Shown: one piece after another, positions 1 through 9,345 of the stretch
How positions within the stretch are numbered: position 1 is the stretch's first letter
How the letters are laid out: the number at the start of each line of letters is the position of its first letter
NCBI GenBank assembly: GCA_034696485.1
Contig: JAQIWT010001167.1
Coordinates: forward strand, 1-12,109
Source: Isohypsibius dastychi
Taxonomy: Eukaryota; Tardigrada; Eutardigrada; Parachela; Isohypsibiidae
Direction of reading: 5' to 3'
Length of the DNA: 12,109 bases
Program-made: the position numbers and the translations under genes
Notes under the pieces: generated by a model
The model's input: only the letters and a program-made list of their open reading frames with translations
What the model was told of the DNA's origin: nothing
Database searches by the model: none

Positions 1-1253
1 CCCGTTTTCTAATGGAACATTCCCCGGAAATAATTCGCCGAACAACGAGAGTGATCCCTGGCAGAGTCGCGATATGGCGGATTAGAAGGTTCAGTTTCCG
101 TATATAGCTCTGGGAAGATTATGACTGAACCTGAGTTACCATTACCAAGTGAAGTATAATTGGTTTCTTCATTGACGATTCATTTCAGTTTTCTGTTTTT
201 ATCCGCCGTGATAATACCTGTTTGTATACGATTATCTTCTGATTCATTCATTTGGTAGAGTTATTTTGCAGAGCAAAAAGATATTCAAGTTTTCTCCGCC
301 ATTGCATCATAAGGATTGCTCAAATGCTCAGTTATTCAGCTTGACAAGTTCGCTTTAAATTCCTTTTCGTTTTGTGGGTTTTTATCCTAGCAGGTGAAAA
401 GTAACGAGGGAAGTTTCTTTCATTAGCTCGGTGGTCTCCCCGCTGAATGTTATCTGGTGTTCTTCCCCTGAAATGCAACTTTGCGAAGCGGGATTGCCCT
501 GAAAAGAACTCAATTGTGGTCATTCTACAGAAGTACGGTACATCCATATGCTATTCAGCTTCAAATCAAACAGCTTTGGTTGTCGATTTCGCTAATTCAG
601 CTGGCTTAGCTTCCGGTTCGTCCAGCGGCTGTGTTTTTCCGTGAAGCGGAACCCTTGAATTGCACCACTGCGAACATTTTCCTTTTGCAATTGGACATCC
701 ACTGGTTACCAGTCTAGCAGTTGTGGGCCAAATTTCTCCTGCTTCGAAGAGATGGTAAATTTTCCAGCTCCGAAGATCTGCTTATTTTCTAAAATTCCAT
801 GAGCAAGGACAGATCACTTGAAAGGCTGAATAAGATTCAATCGGGTAATTTGCCTTTTGACGCAGGCCGTATCCATGTGTCGCGCATGTGTGGTGAGCTA
901 CTAAAGGTCACCTGCAATACTGCCAGGTTACCGCATTGTTTGAATATGTCGAACACTGCGTTGCAGCGAACCAGAAACGATGGCGTTGTGTCCGTTCAAA
1001 TTTGTTCCGTTGTGATGCCTACTTTAGACATAGCATGTGTGCAAGTTCTGCAGGCATCGAAGCAGTGGTACCTTGAACGTAAGTCCTGTGCTTCGCTGTC
1101 CTCCTTGGTTCGTAACTTTGGCCGACATTTTCACTCGAGATGCATGGGATGTAAGTCAAGATCATCTGTGTTCGGCTGCTCTTCCCTTCGGCAATTACGA
1201 TCACACATAACATTTTCACTGATTCACATACAGTACAAGCATTCGAATTTCAA
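1..1253. other. Downstream flank, no supported gene
   Basis: Sequence beyond the receptor 3'UTR. The longest open frame here is on the plus strand (ATG 799 to stop 1278, 159 codons, Cys- and Ser-rich, no recognised motif); it runs into the receptor's putative 3'UTR from the opposite strand. With uniform base composition, roughly one frame of half this chance would be expected at that length somewhere in a 12 kb window, so length alone is no evidence. No repeats or RNA genes seen. Confidence 0.5.
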
Positions 1254-1259
1254 TTTATT
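1254..1259 (-). terminator. Polyadenylation signal AATAAA for the receptor transcript
   Basis: The plus strand reads TTTATT at 1254-1259, i.e. AATAAA on the minus strand, about 74 nt after the receptor stop codon. This implies a short 3'UTR with cleavage probably around 1225-1240. The hexamer is canonical, but position is the only other support. Confidence 0.6.
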
Positions 1260-1332
1260 CGTTTTTCGACATTTCTGACGAATGTTTCAACCGACATTTC
1301 AAAAGACAGTCACAGGTCACTTGAACATACGC

Positions 1333-2579
1333 TCAGTTCCTCCGCGGGTGCGAGCCAGTCTTAACATGGTGGCTTTTGCGGCAGTTCAAAATTCTAATAT
1401 AAGTTTTACGAAAACTAGCATTACATAAGGCATAACAAATCGGATTGACGGTGCTGTTCAGGTAGCACAAGTAATAGCTGAAATTGAATACGCCATCCGA
1501 GACCCAGTTCGGGTAGAAGGAATTGACCAGCACCAGGATATTATAAGGCGTCCAAGTGATTATGAAGGCAAACAATATTGCACTGAGCGTTTTGGCTGCT
1601 TTCTTGTCCTGCTTCTTCTCCACTCTCCTCTTCCCAGCAGGCTGACCTTTCCGTCGAGGTCGCTGTCCCTTGTTGCTGAGATTGATACCATCTCGTAGTA
1701 CTTTGGTGTTCTCGTTACTGGCTGCTCGCGACCTTGGCAGCGGACTGAAGGAGCACTCGGATTCATCGAATGAAACAGCATTGACTTGTTCGATGCGAGG
1801 TCTACTCAGATGAGAAGCGGCCTCGGGGAAAGTAATGAGGATCGTGTAGGTTTCCGAGTCAACGCTGGGATCCGCCAACAACTGCGACTGATCTCTTGTC
1901 AAATTCTTGAAAAACAACTCATTGATCACAACCCCCACACTGCTGTACCGACAAGCTAATCTTACCGGCTTTTGTATCAGTGGTGCATTAGCACTGGCAG
2001 TGTTGGGTTTCCCGTTACGCTCCAAAACAACTTTGTCGGCGGCCGATATTCTGTTGACAGAAGTGGCTAATGTCTTGCTCGTACTTTCCGAATTCGGATT
2101 CGTCCCGTCTATGCCGTCATCCGAGCTTTCTTCTTCTCCCAGCTCCCCGGGATCACGATCGATTTTGCAGCAATGCCATATCCGCCTCCACAATGGCTTC
2201 TTGACTTTCTCTTCTTCGATGGTCATGTCTGGGTCGACGAAAAACGATGGCTTTCTACCTGTCGGAGTTGGTGCAACTTGCAGCAGATTAAAGTTGTTCG
2301 CTGAGGTGGGAAGTGGTTGGTCCCTTGGTGCAATTGCGTTCGGGTCGTCGGAGCTCGATGTCGATCGCTGACTGACTTGATACAATGGCCTCTTCTGATC
2401 GGCTGTCAAGTGCAGGAAATCTCGTTGTCGCCGTTCTGTCTCGCGAAATATCTGGATGTAAAGGACAGTCATGACGCTCACTGGGATATAAAAGGCAGCT
2501 ATCGCAGTGCCGACTGTGATATACGGATTTGTTTTGATGAACTGAATGTAACATTGGTCCTCGGGAATCGTTCTTTTGC
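1333..2579 (-). CDS. mAChR-A: Receptor coding exon 3: loop 2 end, TM5, long ICL3, TM6, TM7, C-tail
   Basis: The first two bases complete Gly177, then [13 protein letters not shown] follows, so the spliced loop reads YIEG-KRTIP, as in arthropod receptors as I know them. TM5 is about 195-218, ICL3 about 219-503, TM6 about 504-528 and TM7 about 540-562. ICL3 includes RETERRQRD just after TM5, HCC at 312-314 and a very basic run before [11 protein letters not shown]. The short tail has a membrane-proximal Cys (LNC) that could be palmitoylated, by family analogy. ICL3 lies wholly within this exon. Confidence 0.94.
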
Positions 2580-3257
2580 CTACAACACGAGCCATCAGAA
2601 AAATTCTAAAATTCTGAAAGAAAACCACGGATTTTGGAATAGACTTTCCAGGGATCTGTTGCGTACCTTCAATGTAAGGCCAGGCAAATATCCATGGCGG
2701 CCAGAGAACCAAGGATATGAGCCATGCTGCAGCGATCATTCCCATAGCTCTCCTTGTTGTTCTTCTGGCTCGATACGTCAAAGGTCTCGTGATGGACAAA
2801 TACCGATCAAAACTGATAATGAGCAAGTTGAGAACTGACGCGTTACTCATCAAGTAATCAATGGCCAGCCAGCTGTCGCAAATAACCGCGCCTAAAGGCC
2901 ACGATCCGTACCTAAAAACCAGCTCGTTTTAACAAGCTCAACATAGATATATCCATCTGGGAAAGATGCTTACAAAATGTAGAGAGTGAATAACGGCATT
3001 GAAATCACACCGATAAAAAAGTCGGCGCAGGCCAGCGACAGAAGAAAATAGTTGGTAATTGTCCGCAGCTGTTTGTCGACTTTGAACGACAGCATGACGA
3101 GCACATTGCCGCCCGCCGTGAGGATGACCAATAAACCGGCGACAATGGCGATGAGCGCTGTCTCGCCGGTGGAATATGGAAGGACGGTGGCATTATGGAT
3201 GACCGGAAATATGGTCGTAACCTCTGCCGGTAGAATGGCGGCGGAGGAAGTTCCCAT
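1333..3257 (-). CDS. mAChR-A: A-type muscarinic acetylcholine receptor (class A GPCR), complete, three coding exons
   Basis: Plasma-membrane receptor for acetylcholine; A-type family members signal through Gq to phospholipase C. Exons 3257-2974, 2911-2667 and 2579-1333 splice to 591 residues, stop TGA at 1335-1333. Seen: a short N-terminus with one N-glycosylation sequon (N22), TM1 with N51 (1.50), TM2 with D79 (2.50), C106 (3.25), D113-Y114 (3.32-3.33), S117-N118, D130-R131-Y132, W165 (4.57), loop-2 C186, T198/T201/A205 in TM5, W519/Y522/N523 in TM6, and Y545/C548/Y549 plus N555-P556 and Y559 in TM7. These are all the human M3 orthosteric positions. Intracellular loop 3 is long (about residues 219-503), low in complexity, with an acidic/serine patch near 322-331 and a basic run before TM6. 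The family call is nearly certain. The A-type call rests on the full ligand-site match and on arthropod-like stretches such as WPYIEGKRT. Unusual: loop 3 lacks its cysteine pair. Confidence 0.95.
2580..2666 (-). other. Intron 2 of the receptor (87 nt, phase 1, in frame and stop-free)
   Basis: Donor G|GTACGC at 2666 and acceptor GTTGTAG ending at 2580. Excision gives YIEG-KRTIP, the expected family sequence across loop 2. The intron is 29 codons long with no stop, so the unspliced frame reads straight through and a naive ORF call would include it. A stronger-looking acceptor, TTTCTTTCAG ending at 2614, lies 34 nt upstream of the chosen one but would give a stop two codons after the junction. 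Homology, not splice-site strength, decides the call. Confidence 0.87.
2667..2911 (-). CDS. mAChR-A: Receptor coding exon 2: TM3, DRY motif, TM4
   Basis: Starts after a TTTTTAG acceptor with one base (G) that completes Leu95, then reads YGSWPLG, matching the family loop 1. It carries C106, the agonist-binding D113 in [14 protein letters not shown] at 129-132, the muscarinic loop-2 sequence [12 protein letters not shown], and TM4 with W158 and W165. It ends after GAA G at a donor GGTACGC, phase 1, in the middle of extracellular loop 2 (YIEG). Confidence 0.92.
2912..2973 (-). other. Intron 1 of the receptor (62 nt, phase 2)
   Basis: Donor GTAAGC at 2973-2968 and acceptor TTTTTAG ending at 2912, with a pyrimidine-rich 3' end. 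Removal joins TT|G to restore Leu95 and the conserved step from TM2 (FTLYIL) into loop 1 (YGSWPLG). The intron has an in-frame stop (TAA) right at the donor, so retention would truncate the receptor after TM2. Confidence 0.9.
2974..3257 (-). CDS. mAChR-A: Receptor coding exon 1: N-terminus, TM1, TM2
   Basis: Encodes residues 1-94 and two bases of codon 95. The start is ATG 3257-3255 (MGTSS). The same frame has TGA at 3287-3285, and there is no AG acceptor between that stop and the ATG, so this is the first usable start in the exon; a GTG at 3278 lies in the open frame but is not a plausible eukaryotic start. TM1 (about residues 33-57) includes [12 protein letters not shown], and TM2 (about 69-93) includes [11 protein letters not shown]; both are typical of muscarinic receptors. 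The exon ends at a consensus donor, ATTTT|GTAAGC, and without splicing the frame stops immediately in that TAA. Confidence 0.92.
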
Positions 3258-3288
3258 GGAGGAGTTGAGCAGATTCACGAGGATTCAT
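3193..3288 (-). other. Upstream ORF 2 overlapping the receptor start (31 codons)
   Basis: ATG at 3288-3286 overlaps the TGA of upstream ORF 1 (ATGA), and the frame runs to TAA at 3195-3193, so it passes through the receptor ATG at 3257 in another frame for 65 nt. An out-of-frame overlapping upstream ORF normally reduces main-start use. Both this ATG and the receptor ATG lack a purine at -3, so neither has a strong Kozak context. Confidence 0.4.
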
Positions 3289-3392
3289 GTGGGCCAAGAT
3301 GATGAAGATGTGGTAGGAAGGGTATCTTTGCAAATGAGCGCGTCCTTCATCATACGACGACCGCCTTCGGGCAAAGCGTAGGTCTCCTCCAT
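3285..3392 (-). other. Upstream ORF 1 in the receptor 5' leader (35 codons)
   Basis: ATG at 3392-3390 (CTTATGG context), two further in-frame ATGs at 3353 and 3350, and TGA at 3287-3285, ending 27 nt before the receptor ATG. In-frame TAA at 3410-3408 closes it upstream. The peptide resembles nothing I know and is Ser/Thr-rich towards its end. If the 5' leader includes this stretch, scanning ribosomes would meet it before the receptor start. This rests on the leader being unspliced here. Confidence 0.4.
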
Positions 3393-3420
3393 AAGAACCC
3401 GGGCCAGTTAGCGGTTCTGG

Positions 3421-3450
3421 TTCAAACTGCTACGAAAATAGAAAGATCAT
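3421..3450 (-). promoter_or_regulatory. Probable 3' splice acceptor of a 5'UTR intron
   Basis: On the minus strand a pyrimidine-rich run (CTTTCTATTTTCG) is followed by TAG ending at 3430 and CAG ending at 3427, a tandem (NAGNAG) acceptor about 170 nt before the receptor ATG. It would place the first transcribed exon upstream, at higher coordinates. I could not identify the matching donor. Confidence 0.35.
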
Positions 3451-6400
3451 CTTTGGTAACATCTAATTGACTTGTTGATACGCTCAACGGATGTATTTCT
3501 GCAAACTGTTGAAAGGCTAATGCGCCCGCGAATGCGACAACTTCAACGAAGATTTCAAGTTCAAAACATGGTGAGGTGCGTTAAGCGCCAAACTTTGTGA
3601 GTGACGCAAAACAAGCGGTTTGTGGGTAGTGTTTTTTGTTCTCTCCCTCGACCTCGTAAAGCTGTTCAATGGAGCGAGGCCAAACTGGCTGCATCATTCC
3701 AGAAGAAAGTCGATCGCATGCACGCTCGATAATATTTTCCCTCCCGACCTGCATAATATTTCTGCATGTTGGGAAGACAAAAAAGTTTATTTTCTCTTGG
3801 AACTATCAAGGGCCCGCTACTTGCATGTCTCATGTGCCGTCAGTTTCCGATAGAGCAACATACAAATGGCCAACGACGTCATACCGTACAAGTGCGGGAA
3901 AATAAACACTTCCGTAACTAATGCAACGAAATGTATCTCAATCTGAATTTGTTAGCAGCTAACGCAAGGTTTAAACAAAAGTGTCGAGTGGCGACGAGTG
4001 ATCACGAGAAAAAAGAAGACTGTCCCACTAGAAACACGGAACTTATATGAGTATGACGCGCACCCAGGTGTCACACGAAATCGGGGACCTGGCGACTAGT
4101 TTACTAACAATTGTGAGCCTTTTATCCCGAAGCTCGTCTCTTACTTCCGTGCACGAACGAGAAATAGACAAACATTACTCTCCGTTAGTGAACATTGCAT
4201 TCATGTAATCACCGAAGACGAAAACACAGAAACTTCTGGTTTGTGAATTGTTTGGTGGCTTCAAAATTAGAAATAAATTCAGAATCGCTGTTGTCTGTAA
4301 AAAACTCTCACCACATTCAAAATTCACTCTAGTCGATATCCGCATTTATCTGTGGGAAAACGACATTGAGATTGGAAAGGTCACGTCCGACTAAACGTTT
4401 CTCTAGCGAACTGACTGAGTGATTTCCCGTCCATTCGTTGAGCGATAGTTTGTTACAGATTTCTCAATGAATACAAAACATTACGTAACCTCCCTTCTAG
4501 GCGCCGGGCGGAAGCAGCCAGGCGTCAAACTCTCAGCTAATCCCAACCAAGCCACAATTGTCAAACAAATTGATGCATCAGTGGATTCGCTCATAAACCA
4601 TCATCCCAACCGATTGACCGGCTTATCTGCATGATCCCCTTTTTTGGGGAACTCTAAAGAGAATAAGAGCAGGTGGAGAGGTTCTCTGGTCCGGTGCACA
4701 TGACCTCTTCTCTGTGCTGCTTGTCTTCAGGCGCCAAAAGGAATACAACAAACTTTTTATCGACTATAAGTTTGTTTCATGCAACAGAAACCCCTACTAA
4801 GCGATTCATAACGCTAATCAGATCATCATCGATCGGCAAACCCAACTCACCTAATGTCCAGATTTGCCGCCATTACTTTTTCCAAACAGAATATCGCTCA
4901 GGCCAAACAACACTTGGTATGCGTATGAAGAGCAGTGAATAATTAGCACAGCAGGCGTTCTTGGCGGAATGCAAAATTGTTTATACAGCGAGAAACGAAA
5001 GCTAAGTTTACACGGAGAGATGAAGTATGATGGCCATTCGCAAGTCTGACTTGAATGGGTTCTCCTTCAGCTTATACAGTTTAGTCGAGGGAAAGGAAGG
5101 AAGAGTAATGATTTCTTTTCCCGCTTTCTCTCAAGTAGATCGGACCAAATATAAAAAAACACAACACACACACCAGCCGCTTGAACCAGCTGTCATCCCC
5201 GCTCAACTTTCCAAACCTCCATTTCCATGGACAGACTTATCAAAAGTGCGCTGATGCGACATTCTCACACAGAGGAAAGAAAGAAAATCGCTCCAGTCTC
5301 TGATTGGCAGCTTACATTCATCTCGTGATTGAGAGGTAATGACCCCTGAAAATTCATCCACGAAAAGGGGAGTCACCGCTTCAAGAGCTTCTCGTGCCTC
5401 ATGAGCGAAAGGTATTCGATTCTGATCGAAAATGTGCTTGTAGACAAAACGTGACCTTTTTCAGAAACCACTCTTCAGAATGCGAGAGACTGGTTAGAAT
5501 CAAAAGACAGACAGTTGAACTAGATGAACAACCGTGCTGAAAAGAATGAACTTGTGTTCGAGTCTGAAATGTGGAGATATTCAGGGCGCGGAAAACTGTT
5601 TTCATTACGAAAGCCGTTGTGAAGCAATCACATTGATCGAAGGGCACTTTAAAGCTCTCGTTTCCCTAACCTGATGAAGCTTCGACGGACCAAGATGGGG
5701 AACGAATGAAGGCCTTCAAGCTGGTGCGTAAACTCAAGATCGCGTGCTTTAAAAGCATGATGGAATGATTCACGAGACAGGATGAATAAGAATGAGGAAG
5801 GAAGGAGCCTTCCCCTCCTCCTCTTGTCAACCCTAATCTGTCATACAGCGCCAAATCCTAGATTACCGACCATTTTGCAGGTTTCCTCCAAATACCAACG
5901 CAGGAACGCCATGCTCGCGGTCTATGCGGTTGTAAAGAGGCCAAAAACGCAGAAACCACAAGACGTAAAATGTGTCCATGTAATGATTTTAAACAACGAA
6001 ATAAACTGGATGGTTTATTGGCCCAAGATGTGAAAATGCGACTTATTCTATTGACCTTTTTGGGAAGACAGTTGGACTGAACTGTTCGTGCATCTTGACA
6101 GAGTAAACTGATATCGGACCTCTGTGACAAGAGATACCGATCCCGAATCATGAAAGCGAGAAGGAAACTTCGCAGAAACTCATTTAGAGATATCTGGCTC
6201 CACTCAAGGTTATGTGATAGATTTGCATATGATGCAATGTGATCATGTCATGTTGAAGTAATTTTGAAAGCAGAGCTGGCGTCGTGTTAAAATTAGATGA
6301 AGAGCGAAACCATGTGCTGTGAGAAAGTGTATTAATGGCATCCACTCCTCTCGTATTAAAAATGAGTACTACGGCGTACTCTGAGAAAATGAACCAACAC
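3451..6400. other. Receptor upstream flank or 5'UTR intron, no supported gene
   Basis: All open frames here are at most about 97 codons, overlap in several frames and show no family motif. Small features only: a CCCC-T6-GGGG hairpin near 4637-4650, and a TGCTTT-A-AAAGCA palindrome near 5747-5759. Given the acceptor near 3430, part of this may be intron of the receptor transcript. Confidence 0.5.
5153..5173. repeat. Short A-run and imperfect CA tract
   Basis: An A7 run continues into about seven imperfect CA units. Too short for a long microsatellite, but a likely site of length variation. Confidence 0.5.
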
Positions 6401-7400
6401 CGAACACATCAAGAAAATGTGTGGAACGGAGTCATGTGAACATCTTACTTCGATTGCGAAGGGAAGTACAATGGCCTCGGTCCGGTCAAGATGGCCGCTT
6501 GCTTTTCGATTGGTTCACCTGGATAAGGCCACGCCTCCATTTGTTGAACTTCGAGGTGATGGAAAGTTGTACGTCATGCAGAAATTGGTATATTGCATTC
6601 TTCATGAATAGAACAGACTAATAAAATTAGTGTTACTCGAGGACAAAGTTGGAAATATGGAACAGCTTAATACAATCACCATCATGCGTAAGTCTATTAC
6701 GTCGAAGAGGCGAACGGCGGGGGCAAGGAAAAGTGAATGTTGTTACTATTTAGGCACCGGAAATGAGAGCCTAATCGGCTTTACGGCCATTTGACCCGGG
6801 CATTGTTGCCATCTTATAGAGCTTTACCACTTGTCACAATTGCTTCCGTCCAGCTGTGTTAATCGTATGGGCGGTTGAACACATTTCTCCCAAAAAACTT
6901 GGTGTGGAATAGAAGAAAATTATTCAGAAATCGATCGCACTTGGCACTTAATTATAATCGATGCCTCTGGAAATCTCCCTTTTTTCGACAAAAGAATGGC
7001 AATTCAAGCGATCGGCAGACTAGATCAAGTTGGGGTAGAAAAAGTGTTGAGAATCGATTACTAAAGCGACTTGATAACTCATCTGGCCCGTTTTTGGCGC
7101 TGGTCCGGACGGACTCCGTTGTTCTCATCAATGATGGTAGTGGAGAAAGAGGAGCGTTTGCTGAATAAACGGGAGCATGTTTGTCGAGTTTATATTAACA
7201 TGGACACAGTTGTTGCCTTTACGGAAAAAGAGGGGTGTCTGATAAGCATCCCTTCCCAACCAGGCCTGCCATGATTTCTCTCGGGAGCACTTGTGATGAT
7301 GTGATCCATGCACTTTTTTCCAACCCGACGCCAAAATGAGAAAACTCAATTGAAATGTAAGATTTCAAAGACCCCCAACGGGGAAACCGGATAAGCGCGT
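6401..7400. other. Upstream flank with promoter-like motifs, no supported gene
   Basis: Contains CAAGATGGCCGC at 6487-6498 (YY1-like), ATTGG at about 6511-6515 (reverse CCAAT) and GGCCACGCCTCC just after. E-box-like hexamers CAATTG and CAGCTG lie at about 6838-6856. The open frames of 60-97 codons resemble no family. These motifs are short and common; they suggest, but do not establish, regulatory activity. Confidence 0.25.
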
Positions 7401-7410
7401 CTATTGTGTT

Positions 7411-7740
7411 GAGTTGAAATTAATTAAAAATCTCCCCTTTCTTCTCACCACCACCGATTTCTCGAAGTGTCCCAAAAAACAACTGTCTGCTTCCTAGACC
7501 GGGAAGACGGAATTTTAATGGAGAACTGGTAGGCTGGTTTTATTGCTGGTTTGCGGGCAATTAGCGGCAGTTAAGTCGATTAAAGTCATCGTCGTTTTAA
7601 ATCCTCATGTGGGGCGTTAGTCTTTCAAATGGCCCCCTTTAGCCTTAAGGCCATCAATATACTTTCCAGATTACTGCCAGCCGGAAGCTTTGTTTAACTG
7701 TAATCAAGTCCCACAAATTATCTCAAGTGAACTGAATTAA
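7411..7740. promoter_or_regulatory. ATTA/TAAT-rich block, possible homeodomain-binding enhancer
   Basis: About nine ATTA/TAAT cores fall in 330 nt, including TTAATTAA at 7420-7427, CAATTAG near 7558, GATTAAAG near 7578, GATTACTG near 7669 and GTAATC at 7700-7705, against roughly 2.5 expected for even base composition. The region has no long open frame. Local AT-richness explains some of the excess. Confidence 0.2.
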
Positions 7741-9345
7741 AAAATGGACCATCTCTTCCTTGTTTTTGCAAACAAAAACGCGATTGTGCATCTTCGTCGG
7801 TCCGCAGACATCAAAAAATTCTCAGTCGGATTTTTTTAAAGTTTTTCTTTGGAAAAATAAAAGTATGTCACTTTTCGTGGAAAAAGCGCTGAATTGGAGA
7901 GTCAAATCGAAGATGCAATTTCCTGCTGATTTGTTGAGAGGATTCAGTTCGAGCAAGCATGGAGGCTCAAGTGCCTTCCTCTAGCCCCAATGTTTAGTCA
8001 CAATTTGATACGATTTCGTCCCGGCCACCGAAAACACTACCCAATTAAATGGCATTATTGATTTATGCTGAGCAAAATGAGTACATCACCACGTTTGTTC
8101 TCATTAGACCATTCTGAGAAATGTACTGGTAATAAAGCCTCTATTCCAATGGAATATTAAGAAAAGTCTGCAAATTCTGCGAAGAAGAAAAACCGTACCT
8201 CAAAAACAAAGTTGTGAGTCTTCAACAGTAGCCAGCACATATAAATAAACAACGTGCAAGAACTGATTATTTACCAAAATTATTTGCGCAAGATTCGGAA
8301 CAAGTTTTAACGAAAGGTCATCGAACAAAAACACTGTCGTGATGAAAATTCAGTTTGCCACAAATGTTGACTCAAGGGAGAAATTGAAAACTCTCAACTC
8401 ACCTTCCCTTCCGTGCGCCAATTGTAATCACATCACATTACATCAAGTCTGATTGATCCAAATGCACAGGTGATGATTGTGAGCACACTAATTGATGTTC
8501 GGCCAACACCAATGATAATACCATAAACCGACAGATATGGTGATGAATAAATTACCCTTGTGGCTCCCGGGTAGCAAGAGTTACGATAGCGGAACTGATG
8601 AACAAATACGGGATGAATAGAAAGGTAGCACGAGTTGACGGGAAATGAGGAAAGTAATTCCAACTGCGAACAGTAGGATGACGAGCTAACAGAGCGAAAG
8701 TTCGTCAAGCAAAGTGTCCAGTTTATTAAGTCCGGGTCCGCACTTTCCAAGGCAATCTATCAAAAGGCGGGAGCGTTAAACCGCTGCCTTCCCCTTTGCT
8801 ATATGTTTTGAATGATTGCTGACATTGTGTAAACAGTCTTGCCTTGCTGACTTGGCCAGATTCCTCGATCTATATTTTATCGAAGAGTCAAAGACTCAGT
8901 GGAGAGAAAAGGAAAGGAAGGAAGCGCCGGAATCCGGTCGATTGCGTTTTGGAAAAAAAGTTTGATTTATGTACACTGACAGTTATAGGCAATGTGATGC
9001 GATGTCATATCTTCTTGGGCTTTCGAACTTGAGCCAAAAGAAGAACAAGCTGAGCTCTTGAGGAGAGAAATGATGGAATGGAACAAACAACACTTTCACC
9101 ATCGAGCCCGCCGCATCTTGTCCGCCTCTGCCAAAGTGACTGCTCAATCTTTTGCGACCTAATGAAAATATTTACACATTAATGTTCACTCAGATCCTTA
9201 TGATGTGCAACTCAGACTGCTCTAATGATCGTTAGATGCAATCTTGGGCATTTGTCATCCCGTCAGGTCAAACTTTTCAGGCGAAGTACTGACTGCATTC
9301 CATGCGTGGTTTCCCGCATTTTTTAGTAACAGTTGACCACTACGT
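7741..9345. other. Upstream flank, no supported gene
   Basis: The longest frame is on the minus strand (8750-8433, 105 codons, beginning at TTG, with a hydrophobic stretch near its end). Several frames of this length are expected by chance in a window of this size. No repeat, RNA gene or conserved domain was recognised. Confidence 0.45.

Noticed and set aside
799-1278. 159-codon plus-strand ORF downstream of the receptor
   Set aside because: No recognised motif, low-complexity Ser/Cys composition, and it overlaps the receptor's 3'UTR. By a uniform-base estimate about half an ORF of this length is expected by chance in the window.
1907-2838. Long plus-strand ORFs (154 and 173 codons) and minus-strand alternative frames over the receptor
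   Set aside because: They are antisense or out-of-frame shadows of the receptor's third and second exons.
1333-2853. Reading the continuous 506-codon frame as one uninterrupted exon
   Set aside because: It would insert 29 residues absent from muscarinic receptors between YIEG and KRTIP, and a GT-AG intron fits those exact bounds.
3257-3278. GTG start at 3278 for the receptor
   Set aside because: Non-AUG start without support; the ATG at 3257 is in frame and gives a normal N-terminal length.
3052-3381. 109-codon plus-strand ORF over the receptor's first exon and leader
   Set aside because: Antisense shadow of the exon coding for TM1-TM2; no motif of its own.
5545-5565. GTTCGAGTC as a possible tRNA B box
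   Set aside because: No T-arm stem pairs around it and no acceptor or anticodon stem could be found.
6066-6090. ACAGTT-GGACTG-AACTGT hairpin as a microRNA precursor
   Set aside because: Six-base stem only; far too short for a precursor.
8433-8750. 105-codon minus-strand ORF with a hydrophobic stretch
   Set aside because: Starts at TTG after a stop, no known motif, and several such ORFs are expected by chance.
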